64,000 nucleotides of DNA from Pedobacter chinensis (GTDB lineage: Bacteria > Bacteroidota > Bacteroidia > Sphingobacteriales > Sphingobacteriaceae), in NCBI RefSeq assembly GCF_003339865.1, contig NZ_QPKV01000006.1:124001-188000 (forward strand). The letters are read 5' to 3'. This document shows positions 45,433 to 54,891 of the stretch, one piece after another. Position numbers and translations under genes: made by a program. Numbering within the stretch: position 1 is the first letter of the stretch; each line of letters starts with the position of its first letter. A model generated the notes under the pieces. That model had not been told where the DNA came from, did not search any database, and saw only the letters and a program-made list of their open reading frames with translations.

Positions 45433-46563
45433 TTACAGTTTATTGCCTAAAACTTTTATCATTTTGTTTTTCCACTCATAAAACTCCCCGGAAATTATTT
45501 TCTCACGAGCCTGTTTTACCAGCCATAAATAAAAATGTAAGTTGTGTAGTGTAGCAATTTGCGCTCCAAGCATCTCATTGCTATGAACCAAATGCCTTAA
45601 ATATGCTTTGCTTGTGACTAAATCAGCATGTAAATCGCTTTCAGCATCTAAAGGAGAAAAGTCATTTTCCCACTTTTTATTTCTAATGTTAATGATGCCA
45701 TTTCTGGTAAAGAGCATTCCATTACGTGCATTTCGTGTAGGCATCACACAGTCGAACATATCTACGCCAAGGGCAATATTCTCCAAAATATTAATAGGAG
45801 TGCCCACTCCCATTAAATAACGTGGTTTATCATATGGCAATATATCGCAAACTACTTCTGTCATGGCGTACATTTCTTCAGCGGGCTCACCAACTGATAA
45901 ACCACCAATTGCATTGCCCTCACGTTCCATACTGGCAATAAATTCTGCAGATTTAATTCTTAAATCTTTATATACAGAACCTTGCACAATAGGGAATAAG
46001 GTTTGGTCAAAACCATATTTTGGTTCGGTATTATCAAAGTGAGTACAGCAACGTTTTAACCACCGATGCGTCATTTTGATAGATTCTGCTGCATAAGTAT
46101 AATCGCAAGGATACGGAGTGCACTCATCAAAAGCCATAATAATATCTGCACCAATGGTTCGCTGAATATCCATTGCGTATTCAGGTGTAAACAAGTGTTT
46201 TGAGCCATCGATATGCGAATTAAAAGTTACCCCTTCTTCTTTAATCTTGCGCACTTTGCTTAAAGAATATACCTGATAACCACCGCTATCTGTCAAAATC
46301 GGGCGATCCCAGCCAATAAACTGATGTAAACCTCCAGCTTTTTCAAGAATATCTAATCCTGGCCTTAAATATAAGTGATATGTATTGCCAAGAATGATTT
46401 GAGCGTCGATGTCTTCTTTAAGCTCACGCTGATGAACCGCTTTCACTGTTCCAGCTGTGCCTACAGGCATAAATATTGGTGTTTGTATTTCGCCGTGAGC
46501 AGTGGTTACTGTTCCTGCCCTGGCTTTTGATAATGGGTCGTTAGCCTGTAAAGTAAATTTCAT
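45433..46563 (-). CDS. tgt: tRNA-guanine transglycosylase without zinc cysteines
   Basis: Exchanges G34 of tRNAs with GUN anticodons for a queuine precursor. It has 376 aa. LTDSGGYQVYSL, MAFDECTPYPCDYTYA and the nucleophile-bearing GVDMFDCVMPTRNARNG are present. The usual zinc site CxCxxC...H is absent: where E. coli has ECDCYTC this protein has ESDLHAD, although the following His (TLHNLHFY) remains. I believe other Bacteroidota Tgt proteins also lack it, but could not check. It heads the row tgt - lptF/G - DMT. Confidence 0.93.
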   Translation of the reverse strand: MKFTLQANDPLSKARAGTVTTAHGEIQTPIFMPVGTAGTVKAVHQRELKEDIDAQIILGNTYHLYLRPGLDILEKAGGLHQFIGWDRPILTDSGGYQVYSLSKVRKIKEEGVTFNSHIDGSKHLFTPEYAMDIQRTIGADIIMAFDECTPYPCDYTYAAESIKMTHRWLKRCCTHFDNTEPKYGFDQTLFPIVQGSVYKDLRIKSAEFIASMEREGNAIGGLSVGEPAEEMYAMTEVVCDILPYDKPRYLMGVGTPINILENIALGVDMFDCVMPTRNARNGMLFTRNGIINIRNKKWENDFSPLDAESDLHADLVTSKAYLRHLVHSNEMLGAQIATLHNLHFYLWLVKQAREKIISGEFYEWKNKMIKVLGNKL

Positions 46564-46571
46564 ATAGGATG

Positions 46572-46588
46572 CAAAAGTAGCAAATTTA
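46572..46588 (-). promoter_or_regulatory. Two adjacent -7 boxes upstream of tgt
   Basis: Minus-strand TACTTTTG (46572-46579) and TAAATTTG (46581-46588) both match TAnnTTTG exactly. The nearer one would give a very short leader to the ATG at 46563. Confidence 0.5.
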
Positions 46589-46755
46589 ACACACCTATAT
46601 ATACTGTTAACTAGTTTAATGGCTTAATTCAAACAATAATCATTTGCTACAATTAGCCTGATATTTTAATATTAAATAATATTCCACATGTTTTTTTCAA
46701 CATAAGGGATATTGCAGATTAAAAATGAGAAATTTGCGCCTATTATTTTACCATC

Positions 46756-47883
46756 GTGATATTAACCCTACTTGAAATTATATTGCTCTCGATCCTGGCT
46801 TTTTGCCTTTTGGTGCAGTTATATTATGTTCTTTTTATACACCTAAAATTAGCAAATGCTAAAATTGAGGAAATTCCTTTATCAGCCAGAAAGCCTTGCA
46901 GTGTAATCATTTGTGCACGTAATGAAATGGCCAACCTGGAACAGTATCTTCCAACCATTTTAAATCAGAACTATCCTGAATTTGAAGTGGTAGTAGTAAA
47001 TGATCGCTCATGGGATGGTACCGAAGAATTTCTGGAAGCCTGGGAAAAGAAATTCAGCAACCTCAAAGTGGTTAAAATTCTGGATAATGATAAATTTATC
47101 GCTGGCAAAAAATTCGCAGTAACGATGGGAATTAAAGCTGCAAAATACGACTGGCTGGTTTTTACGGATGCTGATTGTACACCTGCATCTGAAAATTGGT
47201 TAATGGATATGCAACAGCCAGTTAATGAAGATGTTGATATTTTGTTAGGTTATTCGCCATACCTGAAACGGAGAGGTTTATTAAATGCTTTAATTCGATT
47301 TGAAACCTTTTTTACAGCTGTGAATTATTTGGGTTTTGCTTTAAAAGGCATGCCGTATATGGGCGTTGGCCGAAACATGGCATACAAGAAATCTCTTTTT
47401 TTCAAAAATAAGGGCTTTGCGGCCCACATGCATATTCCATCAGGAGATGATGATTTGTTTGTGAACGCTCATGCCAGCAAATACAATACGGAAATAAGGT
47501 TGCATCAAGATAGTCATGTATGGAGCGAGCCTAATCGTACCTGGAGTGGTTATCTCAAACAGAAAAAGCGCCATTTTGGAGCAGGGAAACTTTATAAAGC
47601 TAAACACAAATTTATTTTAAGCCTGCAAATCATATTTCAATTTCTATTTTATGGATTTTTTGCAGGCTGTATGTTTTTAAGCAGAGAAGCACAATATATT
47701 GCTGGCGGAATCCTTTTGTTAAGCATTATCATCAGGTCTTTTGTCTATCCGAAATTACTGAAACGACTAAACTATGGAGATTTGCGTTGGTGGTTCCCGA
47801 TATTAGATATACTTTTGTTTCTATTTTTAACTTTGAACGGATTTTTAGCCATGTTTGGCAAGAAAAAAGTAAATTGGAAATAA
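46756..47883 (+). CDS. Family 2 membrane glycosyltransferase
   Basis: Glycosyltransferase of 375 aa. An N-terminal membrane helix (about 3-25) precedes a GT-A domain with CSVIICARNEMANLEQYLP, VVVNDRSWDGT, and the acidic FTDADC motif. Two or three C-terminal membrane helices follow. The QKKRHFGAGKLY segment corresponds to the QxxRW-type motif of processive enzymes. Product unknown; a glycolipid or envelope glycan is likely. The only in-frame start is GTG at 46756. rsmG follows after 23 bases. Confidence 0.82.
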   Translation: MILTLLEIILLSILAFCLLVQLYYVLFIHLKLANAKIEEIPLSARKPCSVIICARNEMANLEQYLPTILNQNYPEFEVVVVNDRSWDGTEEFLEAWEKKFSNLKVVKILDNDKFIAGKKFAVTMGIKAAKYDWLVFTDADCTPASENWLMDMQQPVNEDVDILLGYSPYLKRRGLLNALIRFETFFTAVNYLGFALKGMPYMGVGRNMAYKKSLFFKNKGFAAHMHIPSGDDDLFVNAHASKYNTEIRLHQDSHVWSEPNRTWSGYLKQKKRHFGAGKLYKAKHKFILSLQIIFQFLFYGFFAGCMFLSREAQYIAGGILLLSIIIRSFVYPKLLKRLNYGDLRWWFPILDILLFLFLTLNGFLAMFGKKKVNWK

Positions 47884-47906
47884 GTTGCAAACTTTAAGAA
47901 TTATAT

Positions 47907-48542
47907 ATGGCTGATGTAAAACCCGATATCATTTTAAAATATTTTCCTGGTTTAACCGAAAAACAAATTGCACAATTTTCGCAATTGTTTGATTTATACA
48001 GTTTCTGGAATGCACAGATCAATGTAATTTCAAGGAAAGATATTGAAGAACTTTACGAACGCCATGTTTTACATTCGCTAGGAATAGCAAAAGTTTGCAC
48101 TTTTAAAGCTGGCGAATCTGTTTTGGATGTTGGAACAGGTGGTGGTTTTCCTGGTATTCCACTGGCGATTTTATTTCCTGAAACACAGTTTCATTTAGTA
48201 GACTCTATTGGAAAAAAGATCAAAGTTGTTAAGGAAGTTGCCGCTGCTTTAGGATTAGAAAACTTAAAAGCGGATCATTTAAGGGCTGAACAAATTAAAG
48301 ACAAATTCAATTTTGTAGTTTCAAGAGCGGTTACACGTTTAGGAGAATTTTATCCCTGGATTCAGGGGAAATTCAAAAAGGATTCATTAAATGCTATTCC
48401 AAATGGAATTTTATATTTAAAAGGTGGTGATTTAACAGCAGAAATTGCAGCATCAAAACTGAAAGCAGAATTGTATCCGCTTTCAGCATATTTTGAAGAA
48501 GATTTTTTTGAAACTAAATATGTGGTGTATGTGCCGCAGTAG
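47907..48542 (+). CDS. rsmG: 16S rRNA (guanine-527-N7)-methyltransferase
   Basis: SAM-dependent methylation of G527 in 16S rRNA. It has 211 aa. N-terminal helices with YSFWNAQINVISRKDIEELYERHVLHSLGI precede the SAM motif LDVGTGGGFPGIPLAI, then VVSRAVTRL. All match RsmG. It is followed by a clear terminator. Confidence 0.95.
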   Translation: MADVKPDIILKYFPGLTEKQIAQFSQLFDLYSFWNAQINVISRKDIEELYERHVLHSLGIAKVCTFKAGESVLDVGTGGGFPGIPLAILFPETQFHLVDSIGKKIKVVKEVAAALGLENLKADHLRAEQIKDKFNFVVSRAVTRLGEFYPWIQGKFKKDSLNAIPNGILYLKGGDLTAEIAASKLKAELYPLSAYFEEDFFETKYVVYVPQ

Positions 48543-48575
48543 TTATTGATAATCAATTTCTTGTTTATTTTTATT

Positions 48576-48616
48576 GGACAAATCCGGAATCTGATTCCCG
48601 ATTTGTCCGATTTTTA
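48576..48616 (+). terminator. Terminator after rsmG
   Basis: 14-bp stem GGACAAATCcGGAA / TTCCcGATTTGTCC with one mismatch, loop TCTGA, then GATTTTT. Confidence 0.85.
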
Positions 48617-48789
48617 CATAATCTTCTTCCTGACTTTTCTTTACTTATGGCTCAATGGGTAATAGCATATCCCTTACAACTACAGTGAATGCTGTAAAAA
48701 ATCGCTAAAACGTTTGGTAACCGATAAATAAAAATATAGAAGGGGCCTTTTTTAGATAGCCTACTAATGTTAATTTATAGGGTGTTTTT

Positions 48790-49764
48790 TTAAAACTTAT
48801 TCACTTTCTGAGGATTATCTGTCATGATCATTTTATCTTTTAATGATTGCTGCAAACCTGTTTGTTTATCTACACTTTTAACAACCTCTAAAACTGTGTT
48901 TGCGGCATCGCTAAAAAACTGTTTTGTGATGGTCGAATATTCGTCTGTTGCTTTGTGGTAATCTTTATGGTCTTCAACTCCAAAGTATAAAAATGGAATA
49001 TTTTTGGCGTTAAAAGCTCCTTGATCGCTTTGGTTTGTCCAATCATCGTGGCCAAGTTTAGGATCGTCATGGCCTAAAATAACCTTAATATCTTTTCTGG
49101 TAGTATCTACATATTTTTTTAATTCGGGGTATTTGAATGTTCCACAAATATAAAGCTCTCCTTTATCGCTGTGGCTAATCATATCCATATTTAAATTGAT
49201 TGCAATGGTATTGATATTAACAGGAGGATTAGCTACAAATGCTTTTGCGCCCTGTAAACCCATTTCTTCTGCATCAAAGGCCGCAAAAATGATGGTGTTG
49301 TTCGGTTTGTTTTTAGCAAAATATGCTGCAATTTTTAATAAACCCGCTGTTCCTGATGCATTATCATCAGCACCATTGAATACTTCATTTTTAACTACAC
49401 CCAAATGATCATAGTGTGCTGATACGACGATTACGTTTGTTCCCTTTCCTGGAATATAACCAATAATGTTGGTGCCGTTTATTTTTGCTCCACCTCTTGA
49501 ATTAAAAGTAAATTCCTGTGCATAGTTTACATTTTGAGGATAAGATTTAATTCCCAGCTTTTGGAAACGGTCAATAATATAGGCTCTTGCCATTTCGGCA
49601 CCTTTTGTACCCGTTTTTCTACCCTGATAGGCATCAGAGGAAAGAATTTCCACATCTCTGAGTAACTGGGTATCCAACTTGCCAGAGCCTGCTGTAGTTT
49701 GATTTTTTACTGATGAACAGCAGCTTAGCATTATCGCTAAGGGAATAATATATAGGATTTTCAT
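48790..49764 (-). CDS. M28-family peptidase lipoprotein
   Basis: Zinc aminopeptidase-like lipoprotein of 324 aa. The leader MKILYIIPLAIMLSCC ends in a lipobox. The M28 core shows SAHYDHLG, GADDNASGTAGLL, FDAEEMGLQGAKAF, and a later SDQGAF with a His in DHKDYH, the usual two-zinc set. It probably degrades peptides in the periplasm or at the outer membrane, like the exported M28 enzyme at 19129-20676. Confidence 0.88.
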   Translation of the reverse strand: MKILYIIPLAIMLSCCSSVKNQTTAGSGKLDTQLLRDVEILSSDAYQGRKTGTKGAEMARAYIIDRFQKLGIKSYPQNVNYAQEFTFNSRGGAKINGTNIIGYIPGKGTNVIVVSAHYDHLGVVKNEVFNGADDNASGTAGLLKIAAYFAKNKPNNTIIFAAFDAEEMGLQGAKAFVANPPVNINTIAINLNMDMISHSDKGELYICGTFKYPELKKYVDTTRKDIKVILGHDDPKLGHDDWTNQSDQGAFNAKNIPFLYFGVEDHKDYHKATDEYSTITKQFFSDAANTVLEVVKSVDKQTGLQQSLKDKMIMTDNPQKVNKF

Positions 49765-49777
49765 TTATTTTTCTTTT

Positions 49778-50130
49778 CGTCATTGCTTTGTGCCTCGCAA
49801 TGACGTGGTGTTTAAATTTTTATAAAGATATTAATTATTGGGATATTGAATGAAAAACGCTGTTTATAATGCTGTATTGCGTTCTTAAACCTGATGGGAG
49901 CGGAAATACTTTTTATTTGCAGCAATTTTGAATATGCTATCAATGCTGAGGCACGAAGCATCTCCAACCGATGGAACCGACGTTTCTTGCCTCGGCACTG
50001 ACAGAAGTTATAAAAAGATTGTAGTGTACAGCAGGGCTAAAGCCTGCCAAGGGTTGTGGCTTTCATTTTCAAATAGAAATCTCTAAACAGATTGCTTCAT
50101 CGGCTGAAAAAGCCTTCTCACAATGACGAT
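49778..50130. repeat. Cluster of dispersed hairpin elements
   Basis: 49778-49805 is a perfect 9-bp hairpin, CGTCATTGC / GCAATGACG. About 49943-50005 is a degenerate copy of the 38976-39041 hairpin (ATGCTGAGGCACGAAGCATC, then TTGCCTCGGCACTGACAG). About 50090-50126 carries AGATTGCTTCATCGGCTG and ends in CACAATGACG. The 397-base gap has no gene. Confidence 0.7.
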
Positions 50131-50161
50131 TAGTAGATTTTTACCCTCAACCTTTCTCCCC

Positions 50162-53100
50162 TTAAGCTGCAACTTCTCTTAAGTCGACGGCAACCACTCT
50201 TGAAACACCTTGCTCTACCATGGTTACTCCATAAATAATATCGGTGCTGGCAATGGTTCGTTTATTATGTGAAACGATGATAAACTGCGATTGATCGGAA
50301 AATTTGCGGATAATATTATTGAATTTATCGATGTTGGTATCATCCAACGGTGCATCAACCTCATCAAAAATACAAAATGGTGCGGGTTTTAAGAGGTATA
50401 ATGAAAATAATAAGGCAGTAGCTGTTAAGGTTTTTTCCCCACCAGATAACTGATTGATGGAAAGCGGTCTTTTTCCCTTCGGACGGGCAACAATGTCAAT
50501 GTCAGCTTCCAATGGATTATTAATATCAGAGAGAATCAAGTCGCAGCTATCTTCTTCGTTGAAAAGGGAGCGAAAAACAACAATAAAGTGTTCTCGTGCC
50601 TGGGTAAACGCTTGCATGAATTTATCTTTTGCAGTATCGTCAATTTCTTTGATGGTTTGCAAAAGGTCAGCTTTGGCAGCATTTAAGTCTTTTTTCTGAT
50701 TTTGGATGAATATATACCGCTCTTCCATTTCTTTAAAAGCTTCCATGGCCATAGAGTTAATGGCGCCGAATTCATCCAGTTGACGTTTCATTTTTTCAAC
50801 TTTCTGCCTGATTTCGAATTCACTTTCTAAAGCCTCGATTTCGGTTTCCGTTTCTAAAAGATCGTTAATATCTATATTAAATTCTACAGACAGGCGTTCT
50901 TTTAAAGCATTTAAATCAATCTTTAAAGCATTCTTTTTATCTTTAATTTCGGTTAATAGAAAATCTGTTTCTTCCCGGTTTTTGCGAATATTGGTCAGGT
51001 TGTTTTCAATCTCATTGATATTGCCTTTACTCTCAAAATATTCTTTTTCGGCTTCTGCGAGGCCCTTTTCCATTTCCTCCCGTTGTTGATACATGTCTAA
51101 AAGCGTATCGTCACTTAAATCGGTATGTTGTAAAGTAGCCGTTATTTGGGTTAAAGTTTCCTGCAGTTCTTTATCATTTTGAGCAATTCGCTTATTCAAC
51201 GCTTCTTCCTGTACGAAACGATAATCTAAATCCTTTTCCAATCCAGACAACTTATTTTGTTGCTGATGGAAGCGGATATTATCCTGGTTATATTTCCCCG
51301 CAGATTCATTTACCTGATCGGCAACTTCCTGATAATTAAGTTGTTGTTCCTGCAGGTTTAAATGATCTTGCTGTTGTTTCTTTTGCAGTTCAACCAGGGC
51401 TGGTAGCTTTTCAGAAAGAGATTGCTCTATCGAAACAATTTTTTGAGCGATATCTGTTTTGCGGTTTTCACTCGTGGTAATAAATTCCTGATATTGATCG
51501 CGACGTGTTTGAACTGAAATATGTTCGTTGTTTAGCCGGTTAAGTTCTTGTTGTAAAGCATTAATCTGATTGATTTTTGATGCCTCCTTAAGGTTGAAGA
51601 TATTGTCGGTTTCTGTAGCAATTGCTGTATTGTATTGATTAATCAGCGATTCAGAGGTTTTGATTTCTTTCGCCAAATTCTCCAAATTCTTTGCACGTCC
51701 GATTCTTTTTCCCTCAAACAAACCAACAGATCCGCCTGCCAAAGTAAACTTGGTTTGTGCGTACTTGCCATTTTTAGCCAGAATGGTTAAGCTTTCAGTT
51801 GATGATTCTTTGAAAATATTTTCCTGCTCGGCAACTGCGATATATACACTTTGTAAAAGTAAATTGCAAAGGTGCTGGTACTTTTTATCAACCTCAATAA
51901 CAGACAAGGCAGAAATTAAACCTTCATGATTTCGGAGGACAGGATTTTTATCTGGAATATTCTCCAGGATAAAAAAATTAGCCCGTCCACGGCTAGCGTC
52001 AGTTAAAAGATTAATTGCTTGTACCGCGTCACGGTATTGATCAACCACATAATGGTTCATTACAGGTTCAAGATAGTTTTCTATCGCAATCCGATAATCT
52101 TCATTACAAAATAAAATATCGGATAGGAGTAAGGCACTTTTGGCAAAAGCATTATTCTTTTTAAGGAAACGAATGGATTCTGGAAAACCTTCCAGGCTAT
52201 CAACCAACGATTTTGTAAGGTTATACTCGTTTTGTTTAGCGTCTTTTTTGCGGTTCTCGGCCGTTAGTTTTTCTTTATTTGAATTTAAATTAACTTCTGA
52301 TTCAGCAAGTTTTTCTTTTAAAACTTCTTCAGCTTCTTTGAGTTGTTTTATATGGCTTTGTTTTTCAGAAACCTGAATATCAAGTTCAGCCAAAGCATGG
52401 TCAAAGGCCTTTAATTCTAATGTTTTGGTTTCAGTATCATCAACATTTCTGTTGGTTTCCTGCACTAAAGCATCTTTTTGAATATTCAGAATATCAATTT
52501 CTTTTTGCGATTGATAAACCTGATTTTGCAAGTCGTTAACTGATTTAACCAGGTTGTCAATTCTGTTTTTCTCGGTCTGCTGTTGTTCGCGAAGTGTATC
52601 AAGGGTGGATTTGAGCAGTTTTAAATCAGATTCCAAACGGTTGAAAACCGCTGTTTCGGTTAAAACTTCTTCGTTTAAACGCTTGATGTTGTATTTGATA
52701 TGGTTAACCTGATTTTTATCTTTTTCCAATTCGCCAGATAAACGGGTTTCTTTTTCCTGTAAGAAACGCATTTGCTCGTTTTTTACTTTCTTTTCACTTT
52801 CGTAAGCGCGAATTTTCGAAACCAGTTCATTGGTTGCTTTTTGTTGAACAGATAAGTTTTTTTCCTGATGGATACTTTCCAGTTTAAGCTTTTGCAAATC
52901 AGCTTCCTGGGTATCAATCTTCGTGCTCAATTCGGTCCTTAAAACCTGCTGACTTTGTTCCTGGGTTTCAAGTGCGTTTAAATCGGTGCGGAAAAAAGCG
53001 ATTCGATGAGTAGCGAGCTGAACACTTAACTCACGGTATTGCTCTTTTAATTTATAATAGCGTTCAGCTTTTCTAGCCTGACTTTCCAGCGTTTTTAAAT

Positions 53101-53701
53101 TCTTCTCAATCTCGAAAAGTAAATCTTCAACACGCTCTAAATCGGCTTCAGTATCTTTTAACTTATTAAAAGTTTGTTTCTTGCGCAACTTGTATTTAGA
53201 AATTCCCGATGCTTCTTCAAACAAGGAACGGCGACTATGCTCTTTATTGGTAATGATTTCATCGACCATTTTCAGTTCAATAATGGAGTAACTGTCTGAG
53301 CCAATTCCAGTATCCAGAAATAAGTCGGTAATATCTTTTAAGCGGCATTGTACATCATTTAAGCGGTATTCGCTATCGCCATTTCGGTATAATTTTCTGG
53401 TAACAGTAACTTGCGAATAAGCTGTTGGAAGAATATTTTTAGTATTGTCAAAGCTTAAAGAAACCTCGGCTAATTGTGCTTGCTTGCGGTTTTTTGTGCC
53501 ATTAAAAATAATGTTCTCCATCTTTTCAGAGCGTAAAGCCTTGGTGCTTTGTTCGCCCAGAACCCAACGCATGGCATCAATTACATTCGATTTTCCGCAA
53601 CCATTTGGTCCAACGATAGCCGTAACACCTTCATTAAAGTTGATGGTTACTTTATCGCCAAAACTCTTAAATCCTTTAATTTCTAATCGAGTAAGTTGCA
53701 T
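50162..53701 (-). CDS. smc: Chromosome segregation protein SMC
   Basis: Condensin ATPase of 1179 aa organising and segregating the chromosome. The N-terminal Walker A GPNGCGKSN is at 31-39. Long coiled coils (rich in E, Q, K, L) flank a hinge at about 500-680. The C-terminal signature LSGGEKTLTATALLFS and Walker B PFCIFDEVDAPLDD complete the ATPase. Start is ATG 53699-53701 (MQLTRLEIKGFKSFG); a TTG further upstream falls in the promoter box. scpA and scpB are not in the window. Confidence 0.96.
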   Translation of the reverse strand: MQLTRLEIKGFKSFGDKVTINFNEGVTAIVGPNGCGKSNVIDAMRWVLGEQSTKALRSEKMENIIFNGTKNRKQAQLAEVSLSFDNTKNILPTAYSQVTVTRKLYRNGDSEYRLNDVQCRLKDITDLFLDTGIGSDSYSIIELKMVDEIITNKEHSRRSLFEEASGISKYKLRKKQTFNKLKDTEADLERVEDLLFEIEKNLKTLESQARKAERYYKLKEQYRELSVQLATHRIAFFRTDLNALETQEQSQQVLRTELSTKIDTQEADLQKLKLESIHQEKNLSVQQKATNELVSKIRAYESEKKVKNEQMRFLQEKETRLSGELEKDKNQVNHIKYNIKRLNEEVLTETAVFNRLESDLKLLKSTLDTLREQQQTEKNRIDNLVKSVNDLQNQVYQSQKEIDILNIQKDALVQETNRNVDDTETKTLELKAFDHALAELDIQVSEKQSHIKQLKEAEEVLKEKLAESEVNLNSNKEKLTAENRKKDAKQNEYNLTKSLVDSLEGFPESIRFLKKNNAFAKSALLLSDILFCNEDYRIAIENYLEPVMNHYVVDQYRDAVQAINLLTDASRGRANFFILENIPDKNPVLRNHEGLISALSVIEVDKKYQHLCNLLLQSVYIAVAEQENIFKESSTESLTILAKNGKYAQTKFTLAGGSVGLFEGKRIGRAKNLENLAKEIKTSESLINQYNTAIATETDNIFNLKEASKINQINALQQELNRLNNEHISVQTRRDQYQEFITTSENRKTDIAQKIVSIEQSLSEKLPALVELQKKQQQDHLNLQEQQLNYQEVADQVNESAGKYNQDNIRFHQQQNKLSGLEKDLDYRFVQEEALNKRIAQNDKELQETLTQITATLQHTDLSDDTLLDMYQQREEMEKGLAEAEKEYFESKGNINEIENNLTNIRKNREETDFLLTEIKDKKNALKIDLNALKERLSVEFNIDINDLLETETEIEALESEFEIRQKVEKMKRQLDEFGAINSMAMEAFKEMEERYIFIQNQKKDLNAAKADLLQTIKEIDDTAKDKFMQAFTQAREHFIVVFRSLFNEEDSCDLILSDINNPLEADIDIVARPKGKRPLSINQLSGGEKTLTATALLFSLYLLKPAPFCIFDEVDAPLDDTNIDKFNNIIRKFSDQSQFIIVSHNKRTIASTDIIYGVTMVEQGVSRVVAVDLREVAA

Positions 53702-53725
53702 GGTTTGTATTCGGAGAACCGAGCC

Positions 53726-53733
53726 CAATAATA
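53726..53733 (-). promoter_or_regulatory. -7 promoter box of smc
   Basis: Minus-strand TATTATTG, one mismatch from TAnnTTTG, 24 bases before the ATG. Confidence 0.4.
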
Positions 53734-53774
53734 GGGATAATTTTGGGGTTTTTCAAACTTGGATTTTAGGTTTA

Positions 53775-53960
53775 ACCGCAAAGAACGCAAAGTTTTTCGC
53801 AAAGAAAGGAAAGATTTTTTACCACAGCGCATACAGAGGTTTTCACAGAAGTCATGAAGGTTTAAACCTCTCCCTATGAAAGGTAGAGGCGGGGCGCATT
53901 GGTGGCGTCCCTCTCCTTGAAGAGAGGGATTTGAGAGCAGTAGTTAAAACCCAACGGTTC
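53775..53960. repeat. Dispersed repeat fragments upstream of smc
   Basis: 53775-53812 (AACCGCAAAGAACGCAAAG...) is related to the 89-bp repeat at 26870. From 53866 the sequence AAACCTCTCCC...GAAAGG and CCCTCTCCTTGAAGAGAGGG matches the element at 29231-29340. Confidence 0.7.
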
Positions 53961-54739
53961 AAACCACAAACCTTTGTTTCCCTCTCTTCAAGGAGAGGGA
54001 CAGCACAAAAGAGCCTAAACCATGAACTTTAATAGGGATAGGTAAAGGTTTTTTAACAAGATTGCCACGGAAGCACAGATTAACACGGAATCGAGTTCAT
54101 TATTGTTTCAGTGCATTCCGTGTTTCCGCGGCAAATAATATCTGCGTCTTTACCTACCAATGGTTCAAGCACAAAAGAGCCTAAACCATGAACTTTGACA
54201 GGGAGAGGTTTTTAACAAGATTGCCACGGAAACACAGATCAACACGGAGTCGGGTTCATTATTGTTTCAGTGCGTTCCGTATTTCTGCGGCAAATAATAT
54301 CTGCGTCTTTACCTACCAATGGTTCAAGCCACAAACTTTGTTTCCCTCTCTTCAAGGAGAGGGACAGCACAAAAGAACCTAAACCATGAACTTTGATAGG
54401 GAGAGGTTTTTAACAAGATTGCCGCGGAAACACAGATCAGCACGGAATCAAGTTCAATATTTTCCTTGCGTTCCGTGTTTCCGTGGCAAATAATATTTAC
54501 GCTCTACCTTATCAAAGGTTCAAACCACAAACCTTTGTTTCCCTCTCTTCAAGGAGAGGGACAGCACAAAAGAACCTAAACCATGAACTTTGACAGGGAG
54601 AGGTTTTTTTAACAAGATTGCCACGGAAACACAGATTAACACGGAATAAAGTTCAATATTTTCCGTGCGTTCCGTGTTTCCGTGGCAAATAATATCTGCG
54701 TCTTTACTTACCAAAGGTTCAAACCACAAACTTTGTTTT
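53956..54739. repeat. Four-copy array of a ~199-bp palindrome-rich repeat
   Basis: The anchor ATTGCCACGG (or GCCGCGG) recurs at 54061, 54220, 54418 and 54617, giving spacings of 159, 198 and 199 bases. Copy 2 lacks ~40 bases. Each unit has the hairpin CCCTCTCTTCAAGGAGAGGG (absent from copy 2) and inverted arms like TTGCCACGGAAACAC / GTGTTTCCGTGGCAA. No gene in 53734-54891. Confidence 0.9.
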
Positions 54740-54832
54740 TGAAGCAGTGATTCATGCCCACATAAACCATTTGTTTAGTTTCGTGAGGACACGAACCGAG
54801 GTGCAAACCAGGAAACCTTAAAGTTTTGGCGC

Positions 54833-54870
54833 AAAAAAAGAAGTCAAGTTTTTAAAAACTTGACTTCTTT
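54833..54870 (-). terminator. Terminator after the UvrD-family helicase gene
   Basis: 34-bp perfect palindrome (half-site AAAGAAGTCAAGTTTTT at 54837-54853) followed on the minus strand by T7. Confidence 0.9.
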
Positions 54871-54891
54871 AAATATTTAAAATCTTTATTA

